Under the pieces are notes generated by a model. It saw only the letters and a program-made list of their open reading frames with translations, had not been told where the DNA came from and did not search any database. A DNA stretch of 64,000 bases from an uncultured Dialister sp. GTDB lineage: Bacteria > Bacillota > Negativicutes > Veillonellales > Dialisteraceae. The stretch lies in the NCBI GenBank assembly GCA_934178345.1, contig CAKPQG010000011.1, positions 9,438 to 73,437 on the forward strand. The letters are read 5' to 3'. How positions within the stretch are numbered: position 1 is the stretch's first letter; every line of letters begins with the position of its first letter. The position numbers and the translations under genes were made by a program. Shown here one piece after another: positions 44,298 to 52,891 of the stretch.

Positions 44298-44593
44298 TTA
44301 TTATTCAGACAGAAGATGGAGCTATCGTCACGAACCCGAGAGAAATCTATATCGACAAGGATCTGGACGGGCATCTGCATATCTACGCGGACTTGTCCAA
44401 CACAGACCGTATCAAAGCTGTAAAGCTGACAGTGTTCAGCTATTCAAAGAATGAATTGGGGAAGATGCTTGAAAAGCTGTATCAGAAAATGGACGACTGG
44501 CTTTTCATGAGCGATTGTCCGCATTACGTCACCAGCATGAAAGAGATACTGGATATGGCGAAGCAGGATCGCAGGGAGGCGTCTCATGACTGA
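44294..44593 (+). CDS. Phage hypothetical protein
   Basis: 99 residues, coupled at both ends to its neighbours. Acidic N-terminal strands (IIIQTEDGAIVTNPREIYI) are followed by a helical C terminus. No family recognised. Confidence 0.6.
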   Translation: MIIIQTEDGAIVTNPREIYIDKDLDGHLHIYADLSNTDRIKAVKLTVFSYSKNELGKMLEKLYQKMDDWLFMSDCPHYVTSMKEILDMAKQDRREASHD

Positions 44594-44807
44594 CTGGGAG
44601 ATCCTGCTCTTTGTCTGCATCGTCGGGATGGGGCTGCTGGTAACGATTGCTTTCCTCTTCGGAAAGATTGGGGATCTTTGGCTGGCCGTCGCCGACTTGC
44701 AGGACGACCAGCGGGAAGTGGCACGCGACCTGATGGTCTTAAAGACAGAGGTGGATGCTATGGCAGCGCGAGAAGCGGAAAGACTGAGGGGGGAGAGGAT
44801 CTCATGA
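44586..44807 (+). CDS. Small phage membrane protein with coiled coil
   Basis: 73 residues: one N-terminal transmembrane segment (about residues 5-27) and a charged helix (LAVADLQDDQREVARDLMVL) likely to form a coiled coil. Function unknown. Confidence 0.6.
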   Translation: MTDWEILLFVCIVGMGLLVTIAFLFGKIGDLWLAVADLQDDQREVARDLMVLKTEVDAMAAREAERLRGERIS

Positions 44808-44908
44808 GCAGTACGGTGTGGTTCTTCGTTGGTGTGCTGACGGGCTCGCTGGTGGCGACTGCTGCCATCCTTCTTACCGTCGAATGGTTACTCAGGAGGA
44901 AGCGATGA
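44804..44908 (+). CDS. 34-residue phage membrane peptide
   Basis: ATG at 44,804 overlaps the previous stop (ATGA) after GGGGAGAGG. The product is one hydrophobic helix (FFVGVLTGSLVATAAILLTV) ending RRKR, a positive-inside anchor. Its stop overlaps rusA. Coupled starts at both ends support real translation. Confidence 0.6.
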   Translation: MSSTVWFFVGVLTGSLVATAAILLTVEWLLRRKR

Positions 44909-45321
44909 GTATGGTATATTTCTTCGTGCCGGGTAAGGTACAGGGCAAAGCAAGACCGCGGTTCTCTTCACGAAGCGGGACTGTCTACACGCCGGGCAGA
45001 ACAAAGTCTTATGAACGGCAGATCGCAGAAGCTTATGAAGCACAGCACGGGCCCTGCTTTGATGGGGCTGTGACGGTCGTGATCGAGGCGGTCTTTCCGA
45101 TCCCGAAGTCCTGGACGCGGGCAAAGAAGGCAGAGGCGCTGGCGGGAAAACTTACGCCGGGGAAACCAGACATCGACAACATTCTAAAGGTGGTGCTCGA
45201 CGGACTGAACGGCATCACCTATGAAGACGATAAGCAAGTAGTTCTGACTCAGTGCAAAAAAGTTTATGCAGACACAACCCGTCCCGCGGGGCTGCGGGTG
45301 TACGTCCATTCAAACGGATAA
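44905..45321 (+). CDS. rusA: RusA-family Holliday-junction resolvase
   Basis: 138 residues from the ATG at 44,905 (CAGGAGGA upstream). It has the RusA acidic motif GKPDIDNILKVVLDGLNG and a following DD, where the conserved aspartates coordinate magnesium. VPGKVQGKARPRF is the usual N-terminal strand. It resolves branched DNA before packaging. Confidence 0.92.
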   Translation: MSMVYFFVPGKVQGKARPRFSSRSGTVYTPGRTKSYERQIAEAYEAQHGPCFDGAVTVVIEAVFPIPKSWTRAKKAEALAGKLTPGKPDIDNILKVVLDGLNGITYEDDKQVVLTQCKKVYADTTRPAGLRVYVHSNG

Positions 45322-45356
45322 TGCAAACGGATATTATTAACAAGGAGGGACTAAGC

Positions 45357-45779
45357 ATGATCGACACAACCGGATCCCTACTCAGCAGACAAGTGCGCAG
45401 GAAAATCGAGCGTCAAAAGAATAAGAACGCTACACTCACGGTCAAGCCGGAGTATCTAAAAGACTTGTGTGCGCAGGCAGTCCAACAGGAAGCAGCGAAA
45501 TTAGCGACACATGCAAAAAATGAAGCCGTATCAAGGCTATTTGAAGAGCTAATCGCGATCCCGGTCATGGTCATCCATGATCACTTCGGCCAGCTTAGGA
45601 AGAAAGACGGACGGGAAGAGCGGTTTGCAGAGATGTGCCTCGAACTTTACGACACAGTAGAGAAAGGGTTTGTAACGCCGGCGGAGCTGAGGCAGTGCTT
45701 ATTCGAGGAGGCTGGGGTGCGGTTTAAGCGACCCAGCGACTCACTGACGTCAGAAAGAAAAGAAGCGACCAAAGTATGA
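45357..45779 (+). CDS. Phage hypothetical protein
   Basis: 140 residues from the ATG at 45,357 (AAGGAGG nine bases before). Basic N terminus (RQVRRKIERQKNKNA) and helical body, with FAEMCLELYDTVEKGFVTP near residue 90. It resembles proteins found next to rusA in Firmicute phages, but no name is justified. Its stop overlaps the next ATG. Confidence 0.6.
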   Translation: MIDTTGSLLSRQVRRKIERQKNKNATLTVKPEYLKDLCAQAVQQEAAKLATHAKNEAVSRLFEELIAIPVMVIHDHFGQLRKKDGREERFAEMCLELYDTVEKGFVTPAELRQCLFEEAGVRFKRPSDSLTSERKEATKV

Positions 45780-46264
45780 TCCTCTATTTCCGCAAGGGAG
45801 CCAGAGTGACCGAGCTCTTGCTGGCGAAGGATACCCTGAGGCCGGGCATGCTTACAAGGGGTTACATTTTCATGGTGATCGAGAGCGACGCCCGTGGACA
45901 TATCGGGATCATGCCAAGCGAGCGGGAGCATTTCGATCTGGAGTGGATGGCAAACGCGGCCTTCTGGACGCGCGCGCGGCAGCTTTCTGACAGCGGGTGG
46001 GAGGCAGACGACTATCCGGGCGCAGTCATCCTCTTGAAGTACTACGAGGCAAGTGACATGGCAGAGAAGAAGAAACGCACGCTTCAGCGAAAACATGAAA
46101 AAAGGCAGGCACTTTGCCAGAGGACGTATAAGCCAAGGCTCTGCGTCGTATGTGGGCACCTGTTTCAGCCGAACACCGCAAAGCAGAAGTACTGCAGCAT
46201 AGGCTGTCAGAAGCGGTATTGGCAGGAGGCGCACCGGCGTGAGAAGAAGGAGAAACCAGAATGA
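45776..46264 (+). CDS. Phage protein with C-terminal zinc finger
   Basis: 162 residues. The C-terminal third carries CVVCGHLFQP ... YCSIGCQKRYW, a treble-clef-like CxxC/CxxxC finger like those found at the ends of small phage DNA-binding proteins. The N-terminal two thirds are unrecognised. Overlaps neighbours by four bases at both ends. Confidence 0.6.
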   Translation: MILYFRKGARVTELLLAKDTLRPGMLTRGYIFMVIESDARGHIGIMPSEREHFDLEWMANAAFWTRARQLSDSGWEADDYPGAVILLKYYEASDMAEKKKRTLQRKHEKRQALCQRTYKPRLCVVCGHLFQPNTAKQKYCSIGCQKRYWQEAHRREKKEKPE

Positions 46265-46692
46265 CGGAGGAAGAGATTAGAGATTTCTTCGAGAAGCTGC
46301 GCAGCCAGCGGCAGGAGCTCTATGATCTGATACAAGAAAGGGAACACGTGGCAAATGACATCGCCGCCGTAAAGGCGGTGCAGTACGATAAACCGAAAAT
46401 CACTGTCACGGTGAACTCTGACTTGTCTCAAATACTGGAGCGGATCATCGAACGGTGCGACAAGCTGGATAAGCGCCTGCTGGAATGCATGGACATCCTC
46501 ACCAGTATGAGAAAGAAAGCATATGAATTGCTTGCCCTGTGTCGTGATGCGAAGGGGAAAACGATACTTTATGATAGATATCTGGCTGGCATGTCATGGC
46601 GAGAGATCGAAGAGAAACGTGGGTTCACAAGGCAGTGGCTGAATCGCATGCGAGACCGCGCTATCCGTATGATTTCTCAAAATACCTCTTGA
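46261..46692 (+). CDS. Late-gene transcriptional regulator (sigma region 4-like)
   Basis: 143 residues. Coiled-coil N-terminal half, and a C-terminal sigma-70 region 4-like helix-turn-helix (LAGMSWREIEEKRGFTRQWL, near residues 108-127). Proteins of this type (ArpU/RinA-like, DUF1492-like) stand just upstream of the packaging genes in Firmicute phages and switch on late transcription. The position here is the same. Confidence 0.75.
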   Translation: MTEEEIRDFFEKLRSQRQELYDLIQEREHVANDIAAVKAVQYDKPKITVTVNSDLSQILERIIERCDKLDKRLLECMDILTSMRKKAYELLALCRDAKGKTILYDRYLAGMSWREIEEKRGFTRQWLNRMRDRAIRMISQNTS

Positions 46693-46728
46693 CTGTTTAC
46701 ATGAGTTTACATCGGATGATGATATAAT

Positions 46729-46853
46729 AGTAAAAGGGAAATCGCACAGGGGAGAAATTCCCGACAGGTCGGTCTGTGCTATCGTTTCCATGCTTGGCCT
46801 CCTTCAAATTTAAGGTATGCTGTAAAAGAGCGTCTCATAAGAGGCGCTCTTTT
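46729..46853 (+). ncRNA. Candidate structured RNA upstream of the packaging genes
   Basis: A perfect TATAAT (46,723-46,728; poor -35, but two GTTTACAT direct repeats at 46,695 and 46,705 could be activator sites) precedes a closed structure. GGAAA (46,737-46,741) pairs with TTTCC (46,785-46,789), and GCACAG (46,744-46,749) with CTGTGC (46,774-46,779). Inside, a GGGA/TCCC hairpin and a CCGA/TCGG hairpin compete for the same bases. The unit ends with a 13-bp intrinsic terminator (46,824-46,853). No ORF lies inside. Alternatives are a late-promoter leader or part of a cos site. Confidence 0.5.
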
Positions 46854-46908
46854 GCGTGGTAGCCTGTAGTATAATGAAGCGAGATATCCGATTAGGAGGA
46901 GGCTGACT

Positions 46909-47295
46909 ATGAATAGCTGGGCAGAAAAGAAATGCTTGACGGCGCTGATGAAACTGAAGGGCGCAAAGGAAGGCGAATGGTTTTCGCTGAACGGGCATGA
47001 GTATGTGGTCCGCGCTGGCGAGCTCTATACTCGAACACCCGAGCCCGCGCCTATGTGTATCGGGATGATGCTTGAAGATGATACCGCAATCAATCAATAC
47101 ACATTTACCCCGCAAAAGGGAGATTTCTATCACTATCTAGTCCTTAATAGGGTAGCGGAGCAGATAGAAGCCAGACATGCGATTTATCAGGGGAACAAAA
47201 TGGACGAGCAGAATGCTCGGATGCATAATTGCTTCAAGACTATGCTTGATGCCGTAAAATATAAAGCGTTGATACGACGCGCATTAGAAAAATAA
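46909..47295 (+). CDS. Phage hypothetical protein
   Basis: 128 residues; TAGGAGGAGG upstream. Mixed alpha/beta with KGAKEGEWFSLNGHEYVV near the N terminus. No family recognised. It stands alone between two terminators. Confidence 0.65.
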   Translation: MNSWAEKKCLTALMKLKGAKEGEWFSLNGHEYVVRAGELYTRTPEPAPMCIGMMLEDDTAINQYTFTPQKGDFYHYLVLNRVAEQIEARHAIYQGNKMDEQNARMHNCFKTMLDAVKYKALIRRALEK

Positions 47296-47328
47296 AAAAG
47301 CTGTCCGAGAAATCGGATGGCTTTTTTA
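47294..47328 (+). terminator. Terminator after the 46,909 gene
   Basis: AAAAAAGC-TG-TCCGA / TCGGA-TG-GCTTTTTT with a GAAA loop and a symmetric internal loop, directly at the stop codon. Confidence 0.75.
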
Positions 47329-47428
47329 TTGGCAAGGCGGGGGTATGTTTGAAAATTTCAGCACGCCTTGCGTCGTATCGGCGGGGAGTTTTCTTTTTTT
47401 CTCATCATTGACGGAAAATTAAGGTAAA

Positions 47429-47773
47429 ATGGCAAACATTAAGAGAAATAGGGCGATTAAGGCGCTAAATGACTACATTTGGACGTTGAATCATAAATGC
47501 AGTTCTGTCACCCAAATTAACCGGGAGCTGATCCTTCAATATTGCCGTTTTATGGTGATGTCCGAAGAAATCAGCCAAGAGATAGCGGCTGCGCAGGATG
47601 ATGTCAAAATCACCGCATTGAAAAATAAAATTATCCTGTACAAGGAATATAACAAAATCGCACTGAATCTGTACAAGGTACTGCGGTTCAGTGACATCAA
47701 GGATGAGCTGGCGGATTATGGTAACCCATACACCCGGATTCTGAATGAGGCGGAGAAAGATGGCGACTTTTAA
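47429..47773 (+). CDS. Probable terminase small subunit (P27-like)
   Basis: 114 residues, all helical (QINRELILQYCRFMVMSEEI, KLNKIILYKEYN-type pattern). Position and size fit small terminases of the P27 group that recognise the packaging site, directly before an HNH gene and the large subunit. The ribosome binding site (TAAGG) is weak. The family is assigned mainly by context. Confidence 0.65.
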   Translation: MANIKRNRAIKALNDYIWTLNHKCSSVTQINRELILQYCRFMVMSEEISQEIAAAQDDVKITALKNKIILYKEYNKIALNLYKVLRFSDIKDELADYGNPYTRILNEAEKDGDF

Positions 47774-48221
47774 GCGGTGTAGTAACTGTCACCAGTTATT
47801 CGTAGGGAAAGAATGTCCCGTATGCCGGGCAAAAATGGCGGCGGCTTACCAAAAGAAACGGCTTCGCATGAATGAAAGCACAAGGCGCTATCACTCGCGC
47901 GTATGGCAGCGATGCCGCAAGGCTGTGATTCTGAAATATTCGGGCTATGATGTATGGCTGCTGGGCATCGGGATCTGGGAAAAGTGCGATCCGGCATATG
48001 TTCACCATATCGCTGAAAGAGACACTGCTCCGGAACGATTTTTAGATGAGGACAATCTGATCCCGGTCGGGCATGCCAGCCATGAAGAAATCCATGCCTG
48101 GTATAACAATGGGCACCGTAGTGAAGCGATTGCCCGCATCCAGAAGGGGAAAGAGGTGTACGAGAAACGGTTTGACTATGAACATAGAAGACGCGGTGAA
48201 ACATCTGCGCATCCCCCATGA
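47760..48221 (+). CDS. HNH endonuclease of the packaging module
   Basis: 153 residues from the ATG at 47,760, overlapping the previous gene. N-terminal zinc pairs (CSNCHQLF ... CPVCRAKM) and the HNH core VHHIAERDTAPERFLDEDNL ... HEEIH. In cos-packaging HK97-type phages an HNH nuclease beside the terminase is needed for cutting at cos. Confidence 0.88.
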   Translation: MATFKRCSNCHQLFVGKECPVCRAKMAAAYQKKRLRMNESTRRYHSRVWQRCRKAVILKYSGYDVWLLGIGIWEKCDPAYVHHIAERDTAPERFLDEDNLIPVGHASHEEIHAWYNNGHRSEAIARIQKGKEVYEKRFDYEHRRRGETSAHPP

Positions 48222-50043
48222 ACTGTCTGAATTCATCGGGGATTACTATAAAGCTCTAGTTAAAAGAGCGGATATGGATCTCTTGGGTGAATCTGAATTT
48301 CGTTGCTTCGCCCGCTTCCTGGACATGTACGCCAGTGGCAGGTATCACTTTGCTGGGAAAGCCATGCGGCGGCTGTTTCAGTTCCTGCATATGCTGATTT
48401 ACATTGATGAAGACGGGAAACCCCGGCATCTGGAGCTGTACCCGGTACAAAAATTCATCATGTGCGGGATATTCGGGTTGAGGACCCCTGATGGTGGTTA
48501 CGTGGTCAATACGGCGAACCTGTACATGGCGCGGCGTAATGGGAAATCTTTTCTATTATCCGGCGTACTCCATTACCTGATGGGAATGAGTAAGTTCCGA
48601 AATGAATTGATTGTACTGGCATCGTGCAAGGGGCAGAACGCGACCATCTGCTTCAATGAATTCACGAAGTTCATTGAAAACGATCCCTATCTCGCGGAGA
48701 CGTTCAGCAACGTCAATAAGACGGCCTGCTGGGCGAAGAATAAAAATACAGGGAACCGGCTCGACATGTTTCGTACCGGCGGCGGGGCGAAGAACTCCCT
48801 CGATGGCTATACGAACAAAGTAGCCGTCATTGACGAAGAAATGCTCTGCGATGAAATCATTCCAAAGACCATCCAAGATGGCCAGGCGCATTTTAAGGAC
48901 TCCCTGCTGGTGACCATGTCGACGGCGCAGTTTTCCGTGGGAAGCGACAACCACAAGAAATGGTTGACGCTTCGGAAAATGCTCTACGAGGATGCGCTGC
49001 CTGACAACGTTTTCCTATTTCTTGCTGAACCGAATCAGGAAGAGCTGCAGGCGAAAGAATTCGGAGCCATTACTACGTGGGGCAAGGCAAACCCGGTGTT
49101 GCTGTTCGAGCCCGATGGGTTCACCATAAAGAAACACATCAAAGAAAAGTATGCGCAAAAGGCGCGCGCAGCATGCGCGGAAAAAGGATTCGCCCTCCAG
49201 TCCTTCGTGACGAAACAATGTAATGCCTGGTACTCTGCCGAAGATCGGAGCTTGTGCTCCTATGATCAACTGAAGGCCTGCGGCGTAGACTATGGCATGG
49301 ACGATGTAATAGCTAAGGGCTATGTAGATTGGTACTTGGGCGTCGACCTGTCTCAGACGCTCGACCTTTCCAGCGTTGTGCTGCTCTGCTTCGTTGGCGA
49401 AAGCAAGACGGGCAAGCTGCTGAAGAAAAACAGTCCGGCGGCGCGGCATCGGTTATTCATGCACGTCATGTCTTGGATGCCGGAGAACAAACTGCAGGAA
49501 CACATAGAGAAAGACAAGTTCAGCTATACCGATTATGTCGGGACTGAGCTTTTTTTATGCAACGGGGCAGGCGGCGACAATATCGATACTCCGCAGATCT
49601 TCGAGCAACTGGATACGATGAGAGAAAAGAATGGGCTTCACTTTGTGACCATTGCGTCGGATCCGTACAACGTGGCGGGGATTCAGGATCGGCTTGAATC
49701 GGTGTGCGACACCTTTATCCTGCAGAACCAAAGCCCAAAGGCGCTCAGTCAGTATATCGAAGCCTTCGGACAATATCTGAAAGACGGGGTGCTCGTTTAC
49801 CATCGCGGGCATGAAGACATATTTGAAAAAGCAGTGACCAATTCTCTTCTCGTAAGAAACCCATCCGGGTTCTATTCGGTGGAAAAGGTGAGCCTCCGGG
49901 CTGACAGCAATATCCGTATCGACCCCGTAGATGCTGCAATCACTGGATTCATTGCTCCGTATATTGATTTCAATAGCGACCTGCCCACGGGTGATGAGAT
50001 GGTCGATGAATGGATGAAAGAAATGGGAGGCACGAATGATTAG
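48178..50043 (+). CDS. terL: Terminase large subunit
   Basis: Packaging ATPase-nuclease of 621 residues; the start at 48,178 overlaps the HNH gene and gives MNIEDAVKHLRIP. The Walker A variant is ARRNGKS (near residue 118). Walker B is VAVIDEEM, and the nuclease domain has DWYLGVDLSQTLDLSSVVL with catalytic Asp residues. Family: Terminase_1, as in HK97-like cos phages. Confidence 0.93.
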   Translation: MNIEDAVKHLRIPHELSEFIGDYYKALVKRADMDLLGESEFRCFARFLDMYASGRYHFAGKAMRRLFQFLHMLIYIDEDGKPRHLELYPVQKFIMCGIFGLRTPDGGYVVNTANLYMARRNGKSFLLSGVLHYLMGMSKFRNELIVLASCKGQNATICFNEFTKFIENDPYLAETFSNVNKTACWAKNKNTGNRLDMFRTGGGAKNSLDGYTNKVAVIDEEMLCDEIIPKTIQDGQAHFKDSLLVTMSTAQFSVGSDNHKKWLTLRKMLYEDALPDNVFLFLAEPNQEELQAKEFGAITTWGKANPVLLFEPDGFTIKKHIKEKYAQKARAACAEKGFALQSFVTKQCNAWYSAEDRSLCSYDQLKACGVDYGMDDVIAKGYVDWYLGVDLSQTLDLSSVVLLCFVGESKTGKLLKKNSPAARHRLFMHVMSWMPENKLQEHIEKDKFSYTDYVGTELFLCNGAGGDNIDTPQIFEQLDTMREKNGLHFVTIASDPYNVAGIQDRLESVCDTFILQNQSPKALSQYIEAFGQYLKDGVLVYHRGHEDIFEKAVTNSLLVRNPSGFYSVEKVSLRADSNIRIDPVDAAITGFIAPYIDFNSDLPTGDEMVDEWMKEMGGTND

Positions 50044-50332
50044 CGTAGACCAGGTGAAAGACTACCTGCGGATCCCTTATGAAGAGGATGATGCGTATAT
50101 TGAAAGCGTCATTGGGCAGGGCTATTCCTATATCCGGGACGCGGTGGATGACTTTGATGCAATCTATGCCGAAGATGCCGCCTTTTCCGATAAATGTGAT
50201 ATGTGGGTGTTGACCCAGTGGATGCCGAGTGCCTATGACCGCCGCGAGGGGATGTTCGCCGGTGCAGTCACGATGGATTACACGGCGCGGGCGATGTTGA
50301 CCCAGCTGCAGATGTATAGAAAAGAGGGATGA
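50036..50332 (+). CDS. Head-tail connector (gp6-like)
   Basis: 98 residues, starting VDQVKDYLRIPYEEDDAYI, the N-terminal signature of the HK97 gp6-like connector (phage_gp6). Usually placed after the capsid gene; here it lies between terL and the protease. Overlaps both neighbours. Confidence 0.85.
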   Translation: MISVDQVKDYLRIPYEEDDAYIESVIGQGYSYIRDAVDDFDAIYAEDAAFSDKCDMWVLTQWMPSAYDRREGMFAGAVTMDYTARAMLTQLQMYRKEG

Positions 50333-50334
50333 CT

Positions 50335-50955
50335 ATGGATTTATTTATTAACGGTGCCATTTATAATCTGGCGGCGCTGCGTCAGCAGATCGAAAACGCC
50401 GCGGAGGACGTGGTGCTGCACATCGATTCTCCGGGCGGGGAGGCACTTGAGGGCCTAAATACCGCGCATTGCATCGCGAACGCGAAATGTAAAGTGACGG
50501 CGCGCGTCGGGTTCCTTGCAGCATCCGCGGCGGCTATCATCGCTCTGGCGTGCGATGCCGTCGAGATGGAGAAAAACAGTCTGCTCATGCTGCATAACTG
50601 CTGGACGATTTCTATCGGATCCAAAACTCAGCTTCGTAGTGATGCGGACGGTATGGAAGCCATTGACAAGGTGATGCACAACATCATCGACGAGCATTGT
50701 GACGACGGTTCCATCTTTGACGCGATCGAAAAAGGCGATGTGTATCTGACCGGGGAGGAAGCCGCTGCCACCTTTGACCACGTCTCTCTGGTGGCCACAA
50801 AGAGAAAAGACGGCATGGCGGCCGAGGCTCCGCTGGTGAACCTTGTGCAGGAAAACCGCGAATTGAAGAAGCAGGTGGAAGACCTGCGGCGAAAGGATGC
50901 GTATATCGTACCTGAAAATCTGCAGGTGCTGATGGATCAGGCGAAGGGAGTGTAA
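50335..50955 (+). CDS. ClpP-like prohead protease
   Basis: Head maturation protease, S14 (ClpP) family, 206 residues. Active-site Ser is in GFLAASAAAIIAL and His in LLMLHNCW; SPGGEALEGLNTAHCIA is the conserved N-terminal strand-helix. An ATG six bases upstream (50,329) overlaps the gp6 stop but lies too close to the GAGGG site, so 50,335 is preferred. A charged C-terminal helix may act as scaffold (EAPLVNLVQENRELKKQVED). Confidence 0.9.
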   Translation: MDLFINGAIYNLAALRQQIENAAEDVVLHIDSPGGEALEGLNTAHCIANAKCKVTARVGFLAASAAAIIALACDAVEMEKNSLLMLHNCWTISIGSKTQLRSDADGMEAIDKVMHNIIDEHCDDGSIFDAIEKGDVYLTGEEAAATFDHVSLVATKRKDGMAAEAPLVNLVQENRELKKQVEDLRRKDAYIVPENLQVLMDQAKGV

Positions 50956-50959
50956 TACC

Positions 50960-52198
50960 ATGTTCGACCGAATCAAGGCGTACTTCAACGGCTTCGCCGC
51001 GAACCGGAAACGGGACGGTCCGCGTACCAGCGTGATCCCCATCGGGCGCGGTCGGCGTGTAACGGTGGACGCCAATGGCGATGCCGTGTATTCGACATGC
51101 ATTGAGACGCTTGCCAGGCAGATCGCACAGACCAGATGGGGGCTCTATGGGAAAGACCATCAGGAAATCACACGATTGATGGCAGGATTCGAGGAAGTCT
51201 TGAACCTGCAGCCGTATCCCGGTATCAATGCTTATTCCTTCTGGGAGTACATGGAGAAGCAGCGGCTCGGGTGTGGGAACGCCTTCGCCTATATTTGCTG
51301 CGACGAATTGGGTAATCTGACAGCCTTAGTCCCCTTGGATGCGGCTCGCGTCCGTATGTACTGGGATGATGCCAATATTCTTGATGGGGCGCGGCGTATC
51401 GTCTACGAGTATACGGACGCGGTAACCAGTAGAACCTATACGATTTTGCCGGAAGAGATGCTGCACGTGAAGGCATACTCGGCGAATGGGCTGGTCGGCA
51501 GAAGTGCGCTCGAAGTGATCCGCAACACACTGGACGGGAATGCAGAAGTCGAAAGCGCCCTGCGTACCAGTGTGGAAAACGGATTCAGCGGAACCATCGT
51601 GCTCTCATACACCTCCGATCTCTCCGTATCCAAACAGAAAGTACTGCAGAAACAGGTGAAAGAGCTGCTGTCGAATACCGACAGTACGATTCTGCCGCTG
51701 CCTGCCGGGATGAGCGCTTCGAACATCTCGAACAACATCAAGGACTATTTCGACACGCTGAAGACCATTAACACGCAGGAAATCAGCAGCTTCTTCGGCA
51801 TCCCGCTTTTCATGCTGAACGTGGTAGGCGGCGCGGGGACTGCGACATTTTCTACGACGCAGATGACGTCTTTTTATAACAATACGATCGCGCCGATCGT
51901 GAACCAGTATGCGCTGGAGCTGACTATCAAGCTTCTGACGCGTCGCCAGAGGCAGAAAGGCTTCCGATTCGACATCTGCAATAACGTATTTGATTTCTTA
52001 GATGCGGGCGCAAAGGCTAGTGTGCTCTGCGCTTATACGGGCGCGGGCATCCTGACGCCCAATGAAGCCCGCATTTCTTTGAGCTATCCCGAAAGTGACG
52101 ATCCGGCGGCGGACAAATTGAGCCAGCGCGGCGGGACGGGACTTCTGGGTGATAGCGCAACAAACGAAGGAGGAGAAGGACAAACCAATGATTCTTGA
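50960..52198 (+). CDS. Portal protein, HK97 family
   Basis: 412 residues. Family pattern: VYSTCIETLARQIAQTRWGLY, PYPGINAYSFWEYMEKQRLG, GNAFAYICCDELG, and EISSFFGIPLFML near residue 275. Forms the dodecameric portal through which DNA passes. Confidence 0.92.
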   Translation: MFDRIKAYFNGFAANRKRDGPRTSVIPIGRGRRVTVDANGDAVYSTCIETLARQIAQTRWGLYGKDHQEITRLMAGFEEVLNLQPYPGINAYSFWEYMEKQRLGCGNAFAYICCDELGNLTALVPLDAARVRMYWDDANILDGARRIVYEYTDAVTSRTYTILPEEMLHVKAYSANGLVGRSALEVIRNTLDGNAEVESALRTSVENGFSGTIVLSYTSDLSVSKQKVLQKQVKELLSNTDSTILPLPAGMSASNISNNIKDYFDTLKTINTQEISSFFGIPLFMLNVVGGAGTATFSTTQMTSFYNNTIAPIVNQYALELTIKLLTRRQRQKGFRFDICNNVFDFLDAGAKASVLCAYTGAGILTPNEARISLSYPESDDPAADKLSQRGGTGLLGDSATNEGGEGQTNDS

Positions 52199-52541
52199 TG
52201 ATGATGAGAAAATCAAAATCGGCGGGAAAGAGTACAAAGTACGGTTTACCGTCAAAAGTATTTTCAATCTGGAAAAGGAGCTGGACGAAAGCTTGCTGGT
52301 CACCTTAGGCAGGCTTCAGAACGGTGCGGCGATCCCGCTGCATACCGTATACTCCCTGCTTCGATGGGGGCTCGCGGGTGGCGGGACGGTGCTTTCCGAC
52401 GATGAACTCGACAATCTTTTTACCCAGCTCATGGCGGAAGGAAAGTTCACGTCGGCGTCCGTGGCCCTGTTTAAGGCTATTGCTAAATCGGGAGCTATCG
52501 GCGACCCAAAAAAGATCATGGCAGTCAGAAAGAAGACATAA
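52188..52541 (+). CDS. Tail assembly chaperone, short form
   Basis: 117 residues from the ATG at 52,188 (GGAGGAGAAGG upstream). EYKVRFTVKSIFNLEKELDE and the helical body resemble GTA gp10-like tail chaperone proteins. The slippery heptamer A AAA AAG (52,508-52,514) lies nine codons before its stop and would allow a -1 shift into the next frame. It lies between portal and capsid, an unusual place for this gene. Confidence 0.75.
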   Translation: MILDDDEKIKIGGKEYKVRFTVKSIFNLEKELDESLLVTLGRLQNGAAIPLHTVYSLLRWGLAGGGTVLSDDELDNLFTQLMAEGKFTSASVALFKAIAKSGAIGDPKKIMAVRKKT

Positions 52542-52891
52542 GTCCGTCCTTTACGTCATTCACCGATTTTTTTAAAACTTTAGAGCCTATTGCGCTTGGA
52601 GAGCTTCACCTGCGGCCGGAGCAGTTTGCGGGATATACCATGGCCGAGCTTGAGGCGCTGATCAATGGCTATATCCGCCGCTACCAACACCTCGAAGACC
52701 TGTTTATTATCAACTGCGCGCTGCCTGCTTACCGGGCGGCCTACGGCAATAAGGCGCCGAGCTATAAACAGCTCACTGCTCATAGAAATATGACGCAACG
52801 CGCGAAGCCGCCCGACCATTTGGACGAAGAGACCGAGGCGTACTGGCTCGCTATTTTAGATGGAGGAACATCGAATGTTAAAAAGTCTTGA
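52514..52891 (+). CDS. Frameshifted extension of the tail assembly chaperone
   Basis: From 52,514 the -1 frame is open for 125 residues (FTDFFKTLEPIALGELHLRP ... MAELEALINGYIRRYQHLED) and has no good start at its beginning; an ATG at 52,640 lacks a ribosome binding site. Read by -1 slippage on A AAA AAG it gives a fusion of about 234 residues. This is the G/G-T arrangement known from many tailed phages. Confidence 0.75.
   Translation, partial: DHGSQKEDISPSFTSFTDFFKTLEPIALGELHLRPEQFAGYTMAELEALINGYIRRYQHLEDLFIINCALPAYRAAYGNKAPSYKQLTAHRNMTQRAKPPDHLDEETEAYWLAILDGGTSNVKKS

Noticed and set aside
52640..52891. Independent gene starting at the ATG at 52,640
   Set aside because: There is no ribosome binding site and the frame is open back to the slippery site, so -1 frameshifting explains it better.
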